Positions 12,403-25,649 are shown, numbered from the stretch's first letter. The stretch: 64,000 nucleotides of DNA from Welwitschia mirabilis (GCA_051453625.1 JBOZIK010000001.1:261049695-261113694); one strand, 5' to 3'. The notes: generated by a model not told the origin, from the letters alone. A program made the numbers and translations.

Positions 12403-14150
12403 ATTCTAATGCCTTTTAAGAATCATCATGCTAAAGATCTTATTAATAAAAGATACACAAGGGAGATGAAAAGATGAGAAAGGAAGGTATGTTTAAAGTA
12501 TTAAAAAATAAAGGTTGGATGAAGAAACCAACATTGTAGTTAGGATAATAATAGGTTCATATGATCTCATGCAATATATAGAAACCCTCAGAAGAAGGTA
12601 ATAAGACTTACAAAAAAAACCTTAATCTTTCAATACAAGTTAAAACACTAAATAAAATGTTTACCATGATAAGAGGGTTGTATTGGAATGAAGAAGAGCA
12701 AGTGAACTTTAAACCCTTAAGTATTCACTATTATACTTCTACTAAATCTTATAGGCACTTTTGTCTTGGAAACACAAAATAAAATAAAAAAATTAATACT
12801 ACTAATATTTTCATCTTTGAGGGAAGAATAGAGAAAGAACCAATACAAAACTTAAGCCTTTTTAACTCCTTCTATAGGACTAACTACTTATAAACTAATT
12901 TTTGACTTCTTAAGATATTTTCCATTTTTACTGAAATAAGATGCTATATCTTTTAAGACTTAAAATGTCCTTAGAATAGCTTTTTAAACTTTTAAGATTA
13001 ACATTTAAACATCAAACTAAAAAAAAAAAAAAAAGGAAAAAGAAAAACACATTTGATGAGTTTATGGATAGATGCTTGATTCCAATAATAAAATATCCAA
13101 ATCATGGATAAATATCAAAGAAAGGATGAAAGCTTTACCAAGAGGATTAAGGAGTGATATCCTAGAAAAGTTAGATATTTTTCATGAAGGAAGTATTTGA
13201 AATGAAAGCACTCAATAGATTAAGAAAGGTATTGATAAGCTATATAGGATGAGCTAGGGATGAAATCAAAATGAAGATAGGGAGAAGAGAAAAATGAATG
13301 AAATTCATATTAAGTATGTAGCAGAAATGGAACATATAAATATGTTAGAAGAAACTAAAAGACTTAATAGAGGAAATAAATAGGTTGAAACATCATGATA
13401 AATAAGAGGTTTTTGAATATTGTAATGAGGATAATCATCACAAAATATATGGCCCTTGAATGTAAGGTTTTTTTTTTTTAAATGTATATATATTAATAGG
13501 ATTGATTATATTTCAAACAATGCTCCTCATGCAAGACAAAAACCTTACTTTATCAAATGAAGAAATTTAAAAATGAAAGAAATAATCCTATGTAGAAGTT
13601 TACGTAGTCAAGAAGGAAACAAAGATACAATTATTATAAACATTAGAGAAATCAAAAAGGGATACTAGTCATATAAATCATGAAAAAGATAGGAAAAAAA
13701 ATTTAAAAAGACTATAATACTAGCACAACCTTAATCAAATCTAAGAGAAGTAGGTTTGAAGAATGTGTAAGTACATTACAAGACTGTGGAAACCATATCA
13801 AATAAAATTATCAATAAGTATAAATTATTTAAATATATCTCTAGAATTCATGAAATTCAACCTAAAACAAATACACTACCTTTTTCTAATGAGACATTAA
13901 GTGATACTAGAACCTAGAAGAAAAGTGAAAAGAAATGTAGAATACATAACTAAATATTTAGATAATACCGCTATTTCTTTACCTTTATTTAAATGTTAAA
14001 AAATGTTCCTATTTATTAGAAATGGATAATAGATCTTTATAATAAAAGCAAAGAGGAAGAAAAGCAGAGAAAATATGAGTAAAGGGATTAAAAGGAATTC
14101 AATATGGATCAAAGAATCAAGCATCTTATACCTCTACTCAAGCTTTACAA
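12403..14150 (+). other. Presumed gag region of the plus-strand gypsy, not recognisable
   Basis: By position this should hold gag. I see Lys/Glu-rich decayed frames (for example near 13300-13420) but no clear capsid or zinc-knuckle motif. It also carries an A run at about 13020-13035 and a T run at about 13470-13480. Confidence 0.4.
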
Positions 14151-14159
14151 AGAAATAAG

Positions 14160-14560
14160 ATTACAAAATACAATGATCTAAGTATAACAGTATTTGATGT
14201 CCTAATAGAAAACACTTCCAAGATGTAAGCATTGGTCAAATTAGGAGCTAGTATTAATATTATCTCTTATGAAACTTCTGAATAATTAGGAAGTACTAAA
14301 TTGATGTATTATAATGGATAAGTTTATTTGATAGATGGATTAGTAGTAAAACCCAAGGGTATCAAGGAAAATATTTATATTAAACATTCAAGGATTTGAG
14401 TACTTAATGGACTTAGTAGTAATGAAAACCTAAGGTAATACTCACCCTATTAAACTAGGAAGACCATAGATGAAAATAATTGATGTAATTACCTACTCAA
14501 GAAAAGGAGTCGTGGAGATAAATCTAAAGGATATTACTTAATAAATTAAAATATCAAATA
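14160..14560 (+). pseudogene. Gypsy aspartic protease
   Basis: FDVLIENTSKM at about 14191-14223, then KLGASINIISYETSE at about 14240-14284, is the retroviral-type aspartic protease core with Asp of D(S/L)GAS lost. VKPKGI follows at about 14346. The conserved LGRPW block is present as KLGRP near 14452-14466. Stops interrupt. It lies upstream of RT as in all Ty3 elements. Confidence 0.85.
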
Positions 14561-15059
14561 AGATAAAATTGAATATTCCACTAGCAATAATAAAGAGAAA
14601 TACACAAATTTGATTATGATAAAAGCATTACAACAAATATTAAGTGATTTTAAAGAAAATAATAAAAAATAATTCTTAATAGTAGAACCTAAAGATGAAG
14701 AAGAGGATCTTGGAAAAAACATCTACAAGAATAATTAGAATATATTATAATTCAAAAAAATAGACCATTAATCAGAAGTAGCAGTCCTATTCATTCTTAG
14801 AAAATAAAACTAAAAAGAATCCTTATGAGAAGATCCAAGAACTTTGCTTGGGATCATGCGGATATAACAAGAGTAAACACCATCATATGTTAACATAAAA
14901 TATATTTAGATATTATGATTAAATATTTTAAAAAGCTAAAAAGAAGGTGTAATCCTTAAATGGAAGACATCAGTAGATAAAAGAACTTGAGATTGTTGGA
15001 AGTAGGTTTTATTTATTTCATTTTGAATTCAAAATGAATAATCATTATACAAGTTTTTC

Positions 15060-15640
15060 AAAAAAGCAAAAAAAGAAAAGAAATAAATGGAGGATGTGTA
15101 TAGAATTTAGACTATTAAATGCTAAAACTTATAAAGATCATTTTTCTTTATCCTTTGTTAACTAATTCTTAGAAAGAATTTTAAGCCATTAATGCTATAA
15201 TTTTTTTGATATATATAGTGAATATAATCAAGACTACCTTTCCCTATAAGTGGGAACATATACTTTCAATGTGTTGTCCTTTAGCTTAGTTAATACCCCA
15301 ACCACCTTTTAAATATTGGTTAATAGTATATTTCAATATGTGATTTAGAATCCAGTAAAAGTGTTTATGTAGGATTTATCAATTTTAAGAAATAGTTTCA
15401 AGGAATATCTTAAAAAGTTAGAAGCTATACTTATTAGATATAAAGGAAAGAAATCAAAATTAAGCTAGTCCAAGAGTTATCTTATGGTTACTAAAGAAAT
15501 TAGTCTAGAACATGGAATCTTAATAAGAGGAATTGAAATAGATAACTAAAAGATAAAGTTTATTTAAAGAATTTTTGTACCTACTAAATTAAAATAATTA
15601 AAGTTATTCATAGATCATGTGAATTACTATTAAAGTTTCA
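15060..15640 (+). pseudogene. Gypsy reverse transcriptase
   Basis: WRMCIEFRLLN at 15088-15120 matches WRxCVDYRxLN, and TYKDHFSL follows. FFDIYSEYNQ (about 15197-15226) matches FLDGYSGYNQI. A YxDD-position block reads VFM-stop-DLSI at 15363-15386, so the catalytic box is broken. The enzyme would copy element RNA into DNA in the particle. The sequence runs directly into RNase H. Confidence 0.9.
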
Positions 15641-16210
15641 TTACCAATTTTGGTAAAATTGCTAAACCCTTAAATAATCTCTTATAAAATGACACCCCAT
15701 ATGAATGGATTCATGAGTGTTAGGAGGCTTTTAGAATTATAAAGATAAACTAGTAAAATCTCCCATTTAAAAACAATGCTAAACTTAAATAAAAATTTCC
15801 ATCTTATAATTGATGCCTTAAAATTTTCCATAGGAGTAGTCTTGGGATAAAAGGATGATGATAACAAACCCTGTACCATAGCTTATAATAGAAAAGATAT
15901 CTATTCATCTTAGTAAAATTATATAGTTACAAAGAAAGTAAATGCTTACTATAGTCATAGAATTGAATAAATCTCAACATTGCATTCTAGTTTATAAAGT
16001 TAAAGTCCACACTAATCATAGTGCTATATGGTTTTTGATGAATAATAAGGAAGCTAATTATAGGATAATCAAATGGATCCTTCTTATGAAGGAAGTTGAT
16101 TTGAAAATAATAGATTAAAAATGAGGGAAAAACATGGTTAATAATTATTTATTAAGATTAGAATCTTTAGATGAAGTGGAATAAAGTGATATAAGATATT
16201 ATTTTTTGAT
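15641..16210 (+). pseudogene. Gypsy RNase H
   Basis: YEWIHEC-stop-EAF at about 15703-15735 is the RT-RNase H linker. DDDNKPCTIAYNRKD at about 15854-15898 matches the family's IAYxSK block. KVKVHTNHSAIWFLM at about 16000-16045 is the conserved VxTDHxALRYL block with Asp changed to Asn. IKWILLMKEVDLKII at about 16069-16113 matches RWILLLQEFDLEI. It is degraded by stops. Confidence 0.9.
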
Positions 16211-16289
16211 AATTATCTACATAGAATCCAATAAGTTCTAGTGCTTATAAATATATCTAAATTTTTGGTAAGTAAAGAGATTCCTTCTT

Positions 16290-17620
16290 ATTAAACGTAT
16301 CATGAAAATAAAATATTGCTAAGGGAAGTAAAATATTATCTATAAAAATACAAAGACTTATTCAATATGTGTAAAGATAAAATCATTATAAGATGTATTG
16401 AAGAAAAGGATCAAGGTCAAATATTGAAAACCTTTTATTAAAAGAAGGGAATGTCACTATACAACCAAAAGAACTATCACAAAAATATTATGTATAGGAT
16501 ATTATTAGCCCACTTTTTTTTAAAGGCACATTTAATCATGTTAAGAATTATGACAAATGCTAGAAAGAAATCATGGAAATGCCTTAATATGGAATTCAAA
16601 CACTAGAACCTTATAATGTTTGGGGAATAAATTTCATTGATTTCATAAAGGTTAGGTCTTATGATAAACAATTTATTTTGGTCTATGTAGATTTTCTAAC
16701 TAAATGAGCTAAGTGAGGCTATCCCTAATTATTCTATTTAAACTATTAATAAGTTTTTACTAATAAACATTTTATATAGGTTTGGTATACCTAAAAGACT
16801 CATATCTGGTAAGAAAACTTATTTAACTACTCATGCATTTGAAAAATTTCTATCCAGATTTGGAATTTGTTATAATCTTTTTTTAGCTTATCATTCTTAA
16901 TTTAGTGATCAAGTAAAGATTACAAATAGGAAGACAAGCAGAATTTTTACTATGAATGTGAATATTAAAAGAATAGATTGGATTTAAAACTTAATGAATC
17001 AATATGGACTTATAGGATAACATGGAAAAGTAGCATAGGTTTCTTTATCTATGAACTAGTTTATGGGAAAAAACAAATCTACCAAGTGAACTACATATTA
17101 AATCTTACAAATTGGCTAAACAATTAGATTGTAACATCCATAAGCATAAGAAAAATAAACTCAAAACATGAATAAGCTAGAAGAGAATAGAAGAGAGTTA
17201 TGAAAAAAGGGTTAGCACAAGAAAAAAATTAAAAAATAAAATATGAAATGATAAAAAAAATCAAAAAAAATAACTTCAAAATAGGAGATAAAATATTAGT
17301 CTTTAATCCTAAATATTTATCTATAAAATAAAAGCATATTAAAAAAAAAGGATAGAAACCTACAATATAACAAAAATATTACCTAATAAGGTAGTGGAAA
17401 TATTTAATGAAAAACTAAAAGAAATGTATTAAGTTAATGAGAATAGGATTAAGCTTTACTAAGGGGATTTTACTATTAGAAGCATTAGGACAACCGTATG
17501 GAATAGAAAGTATCCTACCCCTAAAAATATTTTTATAAAATTTAGGTATAATGATAATAAGACTAATGGTTTGAAAAATAAAGGTGAAGATATTTTTGAT
17601 TTGTGAAGTTTTGCACATGA
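16290..17620 (+). pseudogene. Gypsy integrase with C-terminal extension
   Basis: A zinc-binding remnant lies near 16490-16570 (a GYYWPTFFK-like block and NYDKC). The core is WGINFIDFIKV at about 16624-16656, ILVYVDFLTK at about 16678-16707, FGIPKRLISGKKTY at about 16782-16823 and AYHS near 16890. The third catalytic region is decayed. ELVYGKKQIYQVN at about 17057-17095 corresponds to the RLVYGKxCHLPVE block of Athila/Tat-type integrases. The 17415-17618 minus-strand open stretch is a shadow of this C-terminus. Confidence 0.88.
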
Positions 17621-20030
17621 ATTACTTTTCAACATAAAACAAGTAAGACTTCAAAAAGGCAGGAGTGCATAAAAGAATATTTTTGAATATACAAAAAATT
17701 AGAGTATAGTTAAGTTACTTAATTTATATTAGGGAAAAAAATATAATGTCCTATCCTAAGTACATTAGGATAAGTATTCCCAAGAGGGGTCTATGCTAGT
17801 GTAATAAGATAGTTGGAAGAAATTCACAAAAGGATTAATTAGCCATGATCTAGATAAAAAACCTTGTAAGATTTATTCTTTATGTAGTAATTGCACTCTT
17901 CTCATCATAAGTATTTTTGAAGACTAATAAACATCTTGAATTAAAACTATAAAGGTACAAGTTATGCTTTAAGTATCGTCTAAGGCATAGCTAGTTACAA
18001 ATATCCTCTTTAAGTTAGCTATGTTAAATAAATATTGAAAAAATTACATTGGTATACTTGTTTTTTATTATTTAGAGAATTTAATGATTTCTTACTTTTT
18101 ATTTATTTTGAGATAATAATTTTTATGGAGAAAATAAAATCTATTAAGTTTTATTAAGTAGAAATATAAATGAGTATTGAAGTAAAGGTCATTTTCTAGA
18201 TAACTTATAGCCTAATTAATAAAAATTTGTTCTATAGAAAAGAGAGCAGAGAGTAATAACATGGTAACCAATAAGATTAGCCTTCAAACTTATTCTTCCT
18301 ACTTGATTTGCTTTAATTAAAAGATTTAATAGAAGATATATATGTAGTTTACTTAAAGTATTTGATAAAATTCCAACTTTTGAATTTTGAGAAACTTATA
18401 AAATTTGACAGAATAAGTCATTTAAAAAAATTTAACATCTTTTAGTAATCTTCATTAGAATAAAGGGTTAAAAGGCTTGATGCTAGATTACTATCCTCTG
18501 TTTGTTGAATCCTTTATTCTAACTCTTAAATTTAATGAATAAACCATCTTAAAAATGCATCATATCTATTAAGTTCATTAGTTAAGATGACCCTCAACTC
18601 AAAAGCTCAAATTCTAAGATACTCAATTACTAAGAAATAGACTATTGGATTAAAACAAGATGGAATTTCTCCATTGCTAAACTGGTTAAGTCCATTTTCA
18701 TAAAGGGTATCATCCAAGGCTAACAGAACAATAGCAATAGTCTTGTAGGAAGAAACTTTTGAAGAATACATGGTTTAAACTATCACTTAAGGTGATATCT
18801 TTTAAATACTAGTAATGTTTATCTTAATTTTAAAGCTTTCTAGCCTAAATAAAAATCTTTTAACATTTTTCATTAGAGGTGGAGTGACTAGAGAAGGAGT
18901 TGAAGGAGAAATTGATAAAACTTGGGAGTTAAAAGCCATATGAAGTTGATAAATATAATGTTTCTATGGTAATTTTTAGGATGAAAGTAAGCTTTTTTTA
19001 AGATGTTTTTAATGAAATAAAGTAAATAAATGATGTAGTAGTTAAAGATTCAACATAAAATAAAAAATTATTTGAAATAAGTTTAGTTAGTGGAAAATCT
19101 TGTCCAATCTAAAAAATCTAAATCAAATATAACTTCTTATAACTAAATTTTAGATATTTAATATTCTTTAATAAAGTATTGAATTTGACCAAGGTTGTTT
19201 TTGAGGAATCCTTTCATTGTAATTGGCAAAGACCCCTATAATGAACCTTACTAAGGAAGGATTATTTACGTATTAAATATTCCTTCAAAAATAACCTTCA
19301 AAGAGGAAAATTATTCCCATTAAAAGCTTCTTCAATAAGAAATGTTCTTTTATTTAAAGATTTCTTTGAATATAATGTTTAAAAAAAAGATCTTCTTCTC
19401 ATTAAATATCCTTTAATAAGAAATTTTATCTTCTCTAAAGACTCCATCAAAAGGATGATACAGAAGGATAAGTATTTATCATGTATCTAAATCACAAACT
19501 ATTTTCTTAATGATCACCATGTTAGAAAGGAAAATATAAAATTTTTTAAAGACCCTTTGATAAATGTCTCATCCCCTTTATCTTTTTAAAGATAAACTAT
19601 TCCTTTAATTTTCATTATTTCATATTAACTTTGATGAGGCACTTGAAGAACCTCTTTGAATAGTGTATACATTTCTTAAGGATCCCCTTCAAGCTTCTTA
19701 TGATGTAAACTTAAATAAATCAAGAGTTTAATTCTTTCATAAACCTTCTATTCCTCCTTATGATCCATAATTTTCTCAAACATCTATACAATGCTTTTGA
19801 AGATTTCTTCAAAAGAAATTTAAATATCCATTTGAGCTCTAAGAAAGATAGAATTCTAAAAGGCTTGAAGACCCTCTTCAAGTTGCTAATAGTTACTCAA
19901 TAAAAATGTAAAACTATATTTATGTAATACTATGTCTGAAGATCCTTCAATTAGAGTGAAGATCCCTATGATAATCCATCATCTAATCCTAAAAGTATAC
20001 ATGAATCAAGGGTAATAAAATATTATAAAA
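17621..20030 (+). other. 3' region of the plus-strand gypsy, left part, unassigned
   Basis: No retroelement domain recognised. Around 18890-19060 there is a short Lys/Glu-rich frame (KELKEKLIKLG). From about 19200 to 19990 the plus strand repeatedly shows gaagatcctt, gaagaccctc and aaagattcc-like words. This suggests an old array of short related repeats. It continues after the inner copia at 29517. Confidence 0.4.
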
Positions 20031-20223
20031 GAATATATTGGTAAACATGGTTCTGATAATTTCACTTATCAAATATTTTATGTCATTGAGTAAACCGGTC
20101 ATTGCAAATAAAATTTGATCATGATAAGTGTAAGTCAATGTCAGATACTCAAGATCATACCTCATGAAAAGCTTATAATTGAAAATGAAAAATTAGTTAA
20201 CTGAAGATGCCTATGTTATGGAA

Positions 20224-20625
20224 GACATCTATCATTAAGATATCTAGATCCTTAAAGATGTCTATGATGAAGAAATCTATAACTTAAAGATATCTATGAT
20301 GTACCAGCTTTCAAGTTACCAGTTGAAGACATCTATCTTATTGAAGATGATTATGCTGAAAGATGGATCTAACATAGATGAAAAACATCTACATGTTTGA
20401 AGATGTCTATGCTAAAGTAGAATTGGTAATACATTTAACTTGTACTTTAATGGATATTTTACTTTCTAGATAATCTATCAAGATTTTCATTATGGATTCA
20501 TGATCATGGAGGATCAGAGATTATACTGTCTAATTTTCATCAAGTTTTGCACATTTTGATAAAGACATCTATGAGGCAAAGGCATCTAATTGTTAGTAGA
20601 CATCTATGATTTTTAAGATATCTTG
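20224..20625 (+). repeat. Cluster of decayed GACGTCT(A) octamers in LTR
   Basis: About eleven copies, reading gacatcta (20224, 20328, 20564, 20599), gatgtcta (20257, 20402), gatatct (20240, 20289, 20617) and ggcatcta (20581). All fit GACGTCT with CpG changed to CA, TG or TA. The partner LTR has the same cluster (about 28135-28540). GACGTC contains the ACGT core bound by plant bZIP factors; a role as LTR enhancer is inference. Confidence 0.7.
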
Positions 20626-21127
20626 GATCAAGGTTCACATCAAATTAAATGGAAGATGTGCATATGAGGCCTAAATGCTTCTATCTATTGCATGACACTT
20701 AGAAAGTTTAAATGGCTATTATCTGAGATTAAATATCTAGTATCTCTTAAAGAAATGAAGAAATGGAAAAAATATTAATCACTAAATACATAATGAAGAA
20801 TGCATAGGTTATTGGAACTACTCACAAAGGATTCAAAGTGAAAATTTTTAAGGAACTATTAGTGCTTACATCTTTCATTGTTGTATCTTACACTTCTACA
20901 TCATTATTGAGCACTTGTGGCAATGATGGCAATAAATAAGTCAATATCATCATTAAAGATACATATTTTAGGCTTGCTGTTGTATTTGTTTATTGGATCT
21001 TACATTGTTAAACTATCACATTCTTGAATACTATCATATAGTCCATTATTATATTATTAAACTCATTGTAAGACAATCCTTGTATGGGTATGCATTAAGG
21101 TTGTGCCTGTAAGTACTTGTTTTCTTA

Positions 21128-21298
21128 CATTCCCCTAAGACAAAGAGTTTACTACCTTACAAGAAGCATCTTACATTATTGTTATATTTCCTTAAGGGAA
21201 ATAATTTGCTACCTTATAAGAAGCATTTCACATTGTTATTGTATGTCCCTGAGGGGAAGAGGTTACTACCTTATGGTAAGAATCTCATTTTTTGATTG
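21128..21298 (+). repeat. 57-bp tandem repeat, three units plus a partial, in the 5' LTR
   Basis: Three consecutive 57-bp units share a ctaccttaNaagaagcat core. A fourth, partial and offset unit lies near 21322-21372. The 86-codon open stretch across it (21117-21377) is a product of the repeat. The same array is at 29047-29290 in the 3' LTR. Confidence 0.85.
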
Positions 21299-21592
21299 TG
21301 CCTATGTGCATATTTTTATTGATTTACCTAAGAAAAATATAGTGCTATCTTGTGAGGATACTTTCATATTATTGTAAGTTGGTGGTGAGTCAAAATCACT
21401 ATTTCTTATAGTTTAAGAATACCTAGAGGTATGAGAGGAAGCTACTCTTTGTGTGTGGACATATCTAGGCTAGGTAACCATGTTATCTTGGTAAGGTATT
21501 TATTATATTATGCTTTTAATTCTATTCTTAGTTAAAAATTTTATTTGAAAGAACTCATTAACCCCTTTTCTTTGCGTTTAATGATCCTTAAG

Positions 21593-21604
21593 TGGTATTA
21601 GAAT
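21593..21604 (+). other. Primer binding site, tRNA-iMet type
   Basis: TGGTATTAGAAT compared with the standard TGGTATCAGAGC: three differences, all C-to-T or G-to-A. It lies 2 nt after the 5' LTR. It fixes the plus-strand orientation. Confidence 0.85.
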
Positions 21605-22625
21605 GGGTACTTATGAAAAGGAGTTACTGTATTAAGTGNNNNNNNNNNNNNNNNNNNNNNNNNNNNNNNNNNNNNNNNNNNNNNNNNNNNNNNNNNNNNN
21701 NNNNNNNNNNNNNNNNNNNNNNNNNNNNNNNNNNNNNNNNNNNNNNNNNNNNNNNNNNNNNNNNNNNNNNNNNNNNNNNNNNNNNNNNNNNNNNNNNNNN
21801 NNNNNNNNNNNNNNNNNNNNNNNNNNNNNNNNNNNNNNNNNNNNNNNNNNNNNNNNNNNNNNNNNNNNNNNNNNNNNNNNNNNNNNNNNNNNNNNNNNNN
21901 NNNNNNNNNNNNNNNNNNNNNNNNNNNNNNNNNNNNNNNNNNNNNNNNNNNNNNNNNNNNNNNNNNNNNNNNNNNNNNNNNNNNNNNNNNNNNNNNNNNN
22001 NNNNNNNNNNNNNNNNNNNNNNNNNNNNNNNNNNNNNNNNNNNNNNNNNNNNNNNNNNNNNNNNNNNNNNNNNNNNNNNNNNNNNNNNNNNNNNNNNNNN
22101 NNNNNNNNNNNNNNNNNNNNNNNNNNNNNNNNNNNNNNNNNNNNNNNNNNNNNNNNNNNNNNNNNNNNNNNNNNNNNNNNNNNNNNNNNNNNNNNNNNNN
22201 NNNNNNNNNNNNNNNNNNNNNNNNNNNNNNNNNNNNNNNNNNNNNNNNNNNNNNNNNNNNNNNNNNNNNNNNNNNNNNNNNNNNNNNNNNNNNNNNNNNN
22301 NNNNNNNNNNNNNNNNNNNNNNNNNNNNNNNNNNNNNNNNNNNNNNNNNNNNNNNNNNNNNNNNNNNNNNNNNNNNNNNNNNNNNNNNNNNNNNNNNNNN
22401 NNNNNNNNNNNNNNNNNNNNNNNNNNNNNNNNNNNNNNNNNNNNNNNNNNNNNNNNNNNNNNNNNNNNNNNNNNNNNNNNNNNNNNNNNNNNNNNNNNNN
22501 NNNNNNNNNNNNNNNNNNNNNNNNNNNNNNNNNNNNNNNNNNNNNNNNNNNNNNNNNNNNNNNNNNNNNNNNNNNNNNNNNNNNNNNNNNNNNNNNNNNN
22601 NNNNNNNNNNNNNNNNNNNNNNNNN

Positions 22626-23508
22626 GTACTAATAGTCTTTTATGTTTTAGATATGGAAAAGCATAGGATAAGTATATAAAAACCCTATAAAAACCATAAT
22701 AGATGTTGTAGAAAATGCCATCACACAGATCAAGCAAAGAAAATACTAGGAAGACAAAGAGAAAGTAGACTTCATCTATGATTCCAAAGTCAAAAATTAT
22801 CTTTATCTCTCTCTAAAAATGAAGGTGTTTAATAGAATAGCAGGTTGCAAAATGGCATAAGACATTTGGAATGTTCTAGTTGAAACATATGAAGGAACTT
22901 CTATTATCAAGCAGTCAAAGATAGTTGTATGGATAAACTAGTTTAAAAATCTTAAAAATGAATAATAAAGAGAGAGTATAAGAGTATTTTACAAGAGTAT
23001 TCAACATTGTGAACATAATACATGGAATTGGAAAAAAGCTTCTAGAGGCCAAGGTAATATCAAAATTGTTATATCTCTAAACCTTGAATAAAAGCCCAAG
23101 ACTACAGCCATGGAAGAATCAAAAGATTTTAACTCCATGAAGATAAAAGAAATTCAAAGTCCTCTAATAACATATGAAATAAATATTATACAAGATGGTA
23201 CCCTAAAAGAAAAGCCTATTACTCTTAAGACCAATGAAAGCATAAAACAAAGTTCAAAAGAAAAGGCAAAAGAAGAACTAGAAGAAGGTAACTCTAAGGA
23301 TGAAGTAGATAAGGAACTTAATCTTATCATAAGGAAGATAAAAAGACTTCTTTCATGTAAGTATAACAAAATGAATGACTTTAGAAGATCATTAGGATTT
23401 CAATCTAAAGATAAGTCTTTTGGTAATACTTCTTTTTCTTCTAAAACTGATGCTTTCAAACTAAAATGTCGGGTATATGAAGGAGGAGAACATATAGCCT
23501 CATAATGT
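22626..23508 (+). pseudogene. Inner copia gag with zinc knuckle
   Basis: Capsid region: IDVVENAITQIKQRKY near 22700-22750, then QDIWNVLVETYEGTS near 22860-22905 and REYFTRVFNIVN near 22980-23015. The open stretch 23110-23505 (131 codons) is the longest gap-free one in the window. It has a DKELNLIIRKIKRLL block, then a zinc knuckle at 23467-23508. There C120, H128 and C133 of CX2CX4HX4C are kept, but the second Cys is Tyr and a TAA precedes the last Cys, both explained by G-to-A or C-to-T. The true start is inside the N gap; the ATG at 23110 is internal. Confidence 0.88.
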
Positions 23509-24810
23509 TATAAAACTAATAAAATATAGAAAAGAAACAAAATAAATAGCCAAATAAAAGGAGATCCTTCTTTATACGATTTGATGATTATGAAGAAGCA
23601 AAGTAGAAACATCTAAAGATGAAAAAGCTCATCCTTTCTACATGGCTATTATACATTTTAAAGAAGAAAATTCTAAGATAAGAAAATAGTATGAATCAAA
23701 AAGAGAAGATGATATAGACATGGATATTTAAGAAAATTATGACTTAATTTCTAAAGAATTTGTTAATTTTCAAGAGGTATATATCAAGATGAAAAAGTTA
23801 CTTCATACTTGTAAAGAAGCCTATGAACAAGAAAAGATTCCTTGCAATAAATTATCTTTTGAAAACTTAGCTCTTAAATTTAAGATTAATAGAATAAAAT
23901 GTGACTTGAAGAATGTAAGATAAGAACTATTGGACTAAAATAAAATCAATGAAACATTTACCCAAGAAAAGGAAACATTGAATATCATACTTAGGTAGTG
24001 TAGAAGATTAACTGACAAAAGTGGTTTGTAACATAATAAAGCCTCAATTAGTACTTCAACCTTTTTATTTGACAAATGGAATTACAAGCCAAGGTATAAG
24101 AATTTAATGTTTACAAATAATATTATTTGCAATTATTATCATAATAAATGTCATTATCAATATAAGTATCTCATAAAATTCAAAAATAGGTATTATACTA
24201 ATAATGTCAAATGGCCTAGTAGGATGGTACAATATTTTGCACATAATAAATCAAGAAAAGTACGGGTTTAAAAATCAAAACTAGCACTTGTAGAACAAGT
24301 TTCACTTGGAGTAGTGAAGAATNNNNNNNNNNCTTTTGGAGATAATATAAAATATCTAATCAAAGGTATTGAAACTATTAGAGGAGGTAATCTACTAGAG
24401 GTAAAGAAGGCATTTTCTATAGAATGTTTAAAATATAATTTTTTGAGTGTAAGTTAACTATGTAATGCAAATTTTTTTATTACCTTTACAAAAGATGATT
24501 ATCTCATTAGAGAATAAATTTCAATAAAAGTTTTATTTTCTACTATAAGAAAGTTAAATGTTTATATCGCTACTTTACAAGCTATATCTAATAATGAAGC
24601 CAAGTGTTTGTTAAGCAAAATAGGTAAAGTACATCTATGACATAGGAAGCTTGAACATGTAAACAGGGATCTACTCAAAATAAAATAAATGGTAAGAGGA
24701 TCTCCCAAGTTGAAAAAGCATTGATAATAAAATCTATGAATCATGCAAAAGGGAAATTAAACAAGGAAAGTCTTGGAAAGCTAAGGATTCAATATAGCAC
24801 ATAGACCACA
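23509..24810 (+). pseudogene. Inner copia gag linker, protease end and start of integrase region
   Basis: An acidic, Lys-rich linker continues from gag (about 23580-24000). After a 10-bp N run (24323-24332), GDNIKYLIKGIETI at about 24340-24381 is the post-protease block. LKYNFLSVS-stop-LCN follows, then HRKLEHVNRDLLK at about 24643-24681, equal to HRRLGHxN of GAG-pre-integrase. VRGSPKLKK lies at about 24691-24717 and an ESCKRE zinc remnant near 24737. The catalytic protease motif was not seen. Sequence similar to integrase stops soon after 24800. Confidence 0.82.
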
Positions 24811-24940
24811 ATAAAGACATTGTGATATAATATACTACTATTGACAATTAAATTCATAATATAAGTACTGAAAGACATGAAAATTTGTACTAGAACTTAA
24901 GATCAAGCCTTGCCTAATCAAATAAATCAATAGGTAATAT
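24811..24940 (+). pseudogene. Deletion junction: integrase, RT and RNase H missing; RNase H tail kept
   Basis: Sequence after about 24890 (gaacttaagatcaagc, then ctaatcaaataaatcaatagg) aligns with 33738-33770 of the outer copia, just after its RNase H. So the region from the integrase start to the RNase H end is gone. A stretch of about 80 bp in between matches nothing I recognise. Confidence 0.75.
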
Positions 24941-25109
24941 TATTTAAATCTGAAATATATCTTTTATTTATTTATGAATTGTAATTATAGTTAGATATTG
25001 TAAAAGTTAAATTTTGTACATAATTACTTTACTTTTTTAAAGTATCGTTGTTATGTTTTTATTAGTCACATGTTTTTTTAACTTTTTTGGAACTTTCATG
25101 ACAAACATT

Positions 25110-25400
25110 TTTAGTTTTGTAGATGTCTATTAGAAAGATGTCTTAAAATCAATAGACATCTTTAGAGTAGACATCTTGAATTTTATAGATATCTTTGAAG
25201 GTTAGATAGACTTTTTAATTTTTAAAATAGATGTATTTGATTTCATAAAAATCTTTATAGTAGAAAAATGTATTGAAAAGTTTTTAACAGTAGACATCTT
25301 TAGCTTTGTAGACATTTACTTTTTGCATTTTAGATGTTTTTCAATAAGTAGACACCTTTCCTTTACTATTGCAGAAATAACAGACATATCATAAACTATA
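25110..25400 (+). repeat. Second cluster of gacatct/gatgtct words, between pol tail and 3' ORF
   Basis: Several agacatctt and agatgtctt words, the same motif as in the LTRs. They recur at the equivalent place in the outer copia (33970-34250). No gene is seen in 24941-25649 otherwise. Confidence 0.65.
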
Positions 25401-25649
25401 ATTTTTACCTTTTTTATGTGGAAAAGTGGCCATCAAATCTCATTTTCAAGTCTTTACTTGATAGTTGTCCCTCTTAGAGCATTATTTATGATTAGTTTTT
25501 ACAAATTTAATTGGTAAGAAATCTTGATTTTAATAGACATCTTCATAATAAGCAAGAATATGGTTATTTTTACATTAGTGAAAATTTTTCATTATTTCTT
25601 TATATTTTAGTTATTTTTGCTTTAGATTTTCATTTTTTATGTTCATAAA

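Larger units (their letters stand above)
20036..21590 (+). repeat. 5' LTR of the inner copia
   Basis: Begins TATTGGTAAAC (TGTTGGTAAA with one G-to-A) and ends ATCCTTA, three nt before the primer site. It aligns end to end with 27949-29511. It holds a cluster of gacatcta-like octamers (20224-20625) and a 57-bp tandem repeat (21128-21298). Confidence 0.93.

Noticed and set aside
21117-21377. 86-codon ORF with repeated YLxRSI-like segments (and 29056-29244)
   Set aside because: The peptide repeat is just the 57-bp DNA tandem repeat of the copia LTR; 57 is a multiple of three, so the frame stays open.
21592-22737. Long open frames on both strands across 21.6-22.7 kb (and at 34.2-34.8, 46.2-46.9, 63.1-63.5 kb)
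   Set aside because: They are runs of N translated as X; the real sequence at each end is only a few codons.
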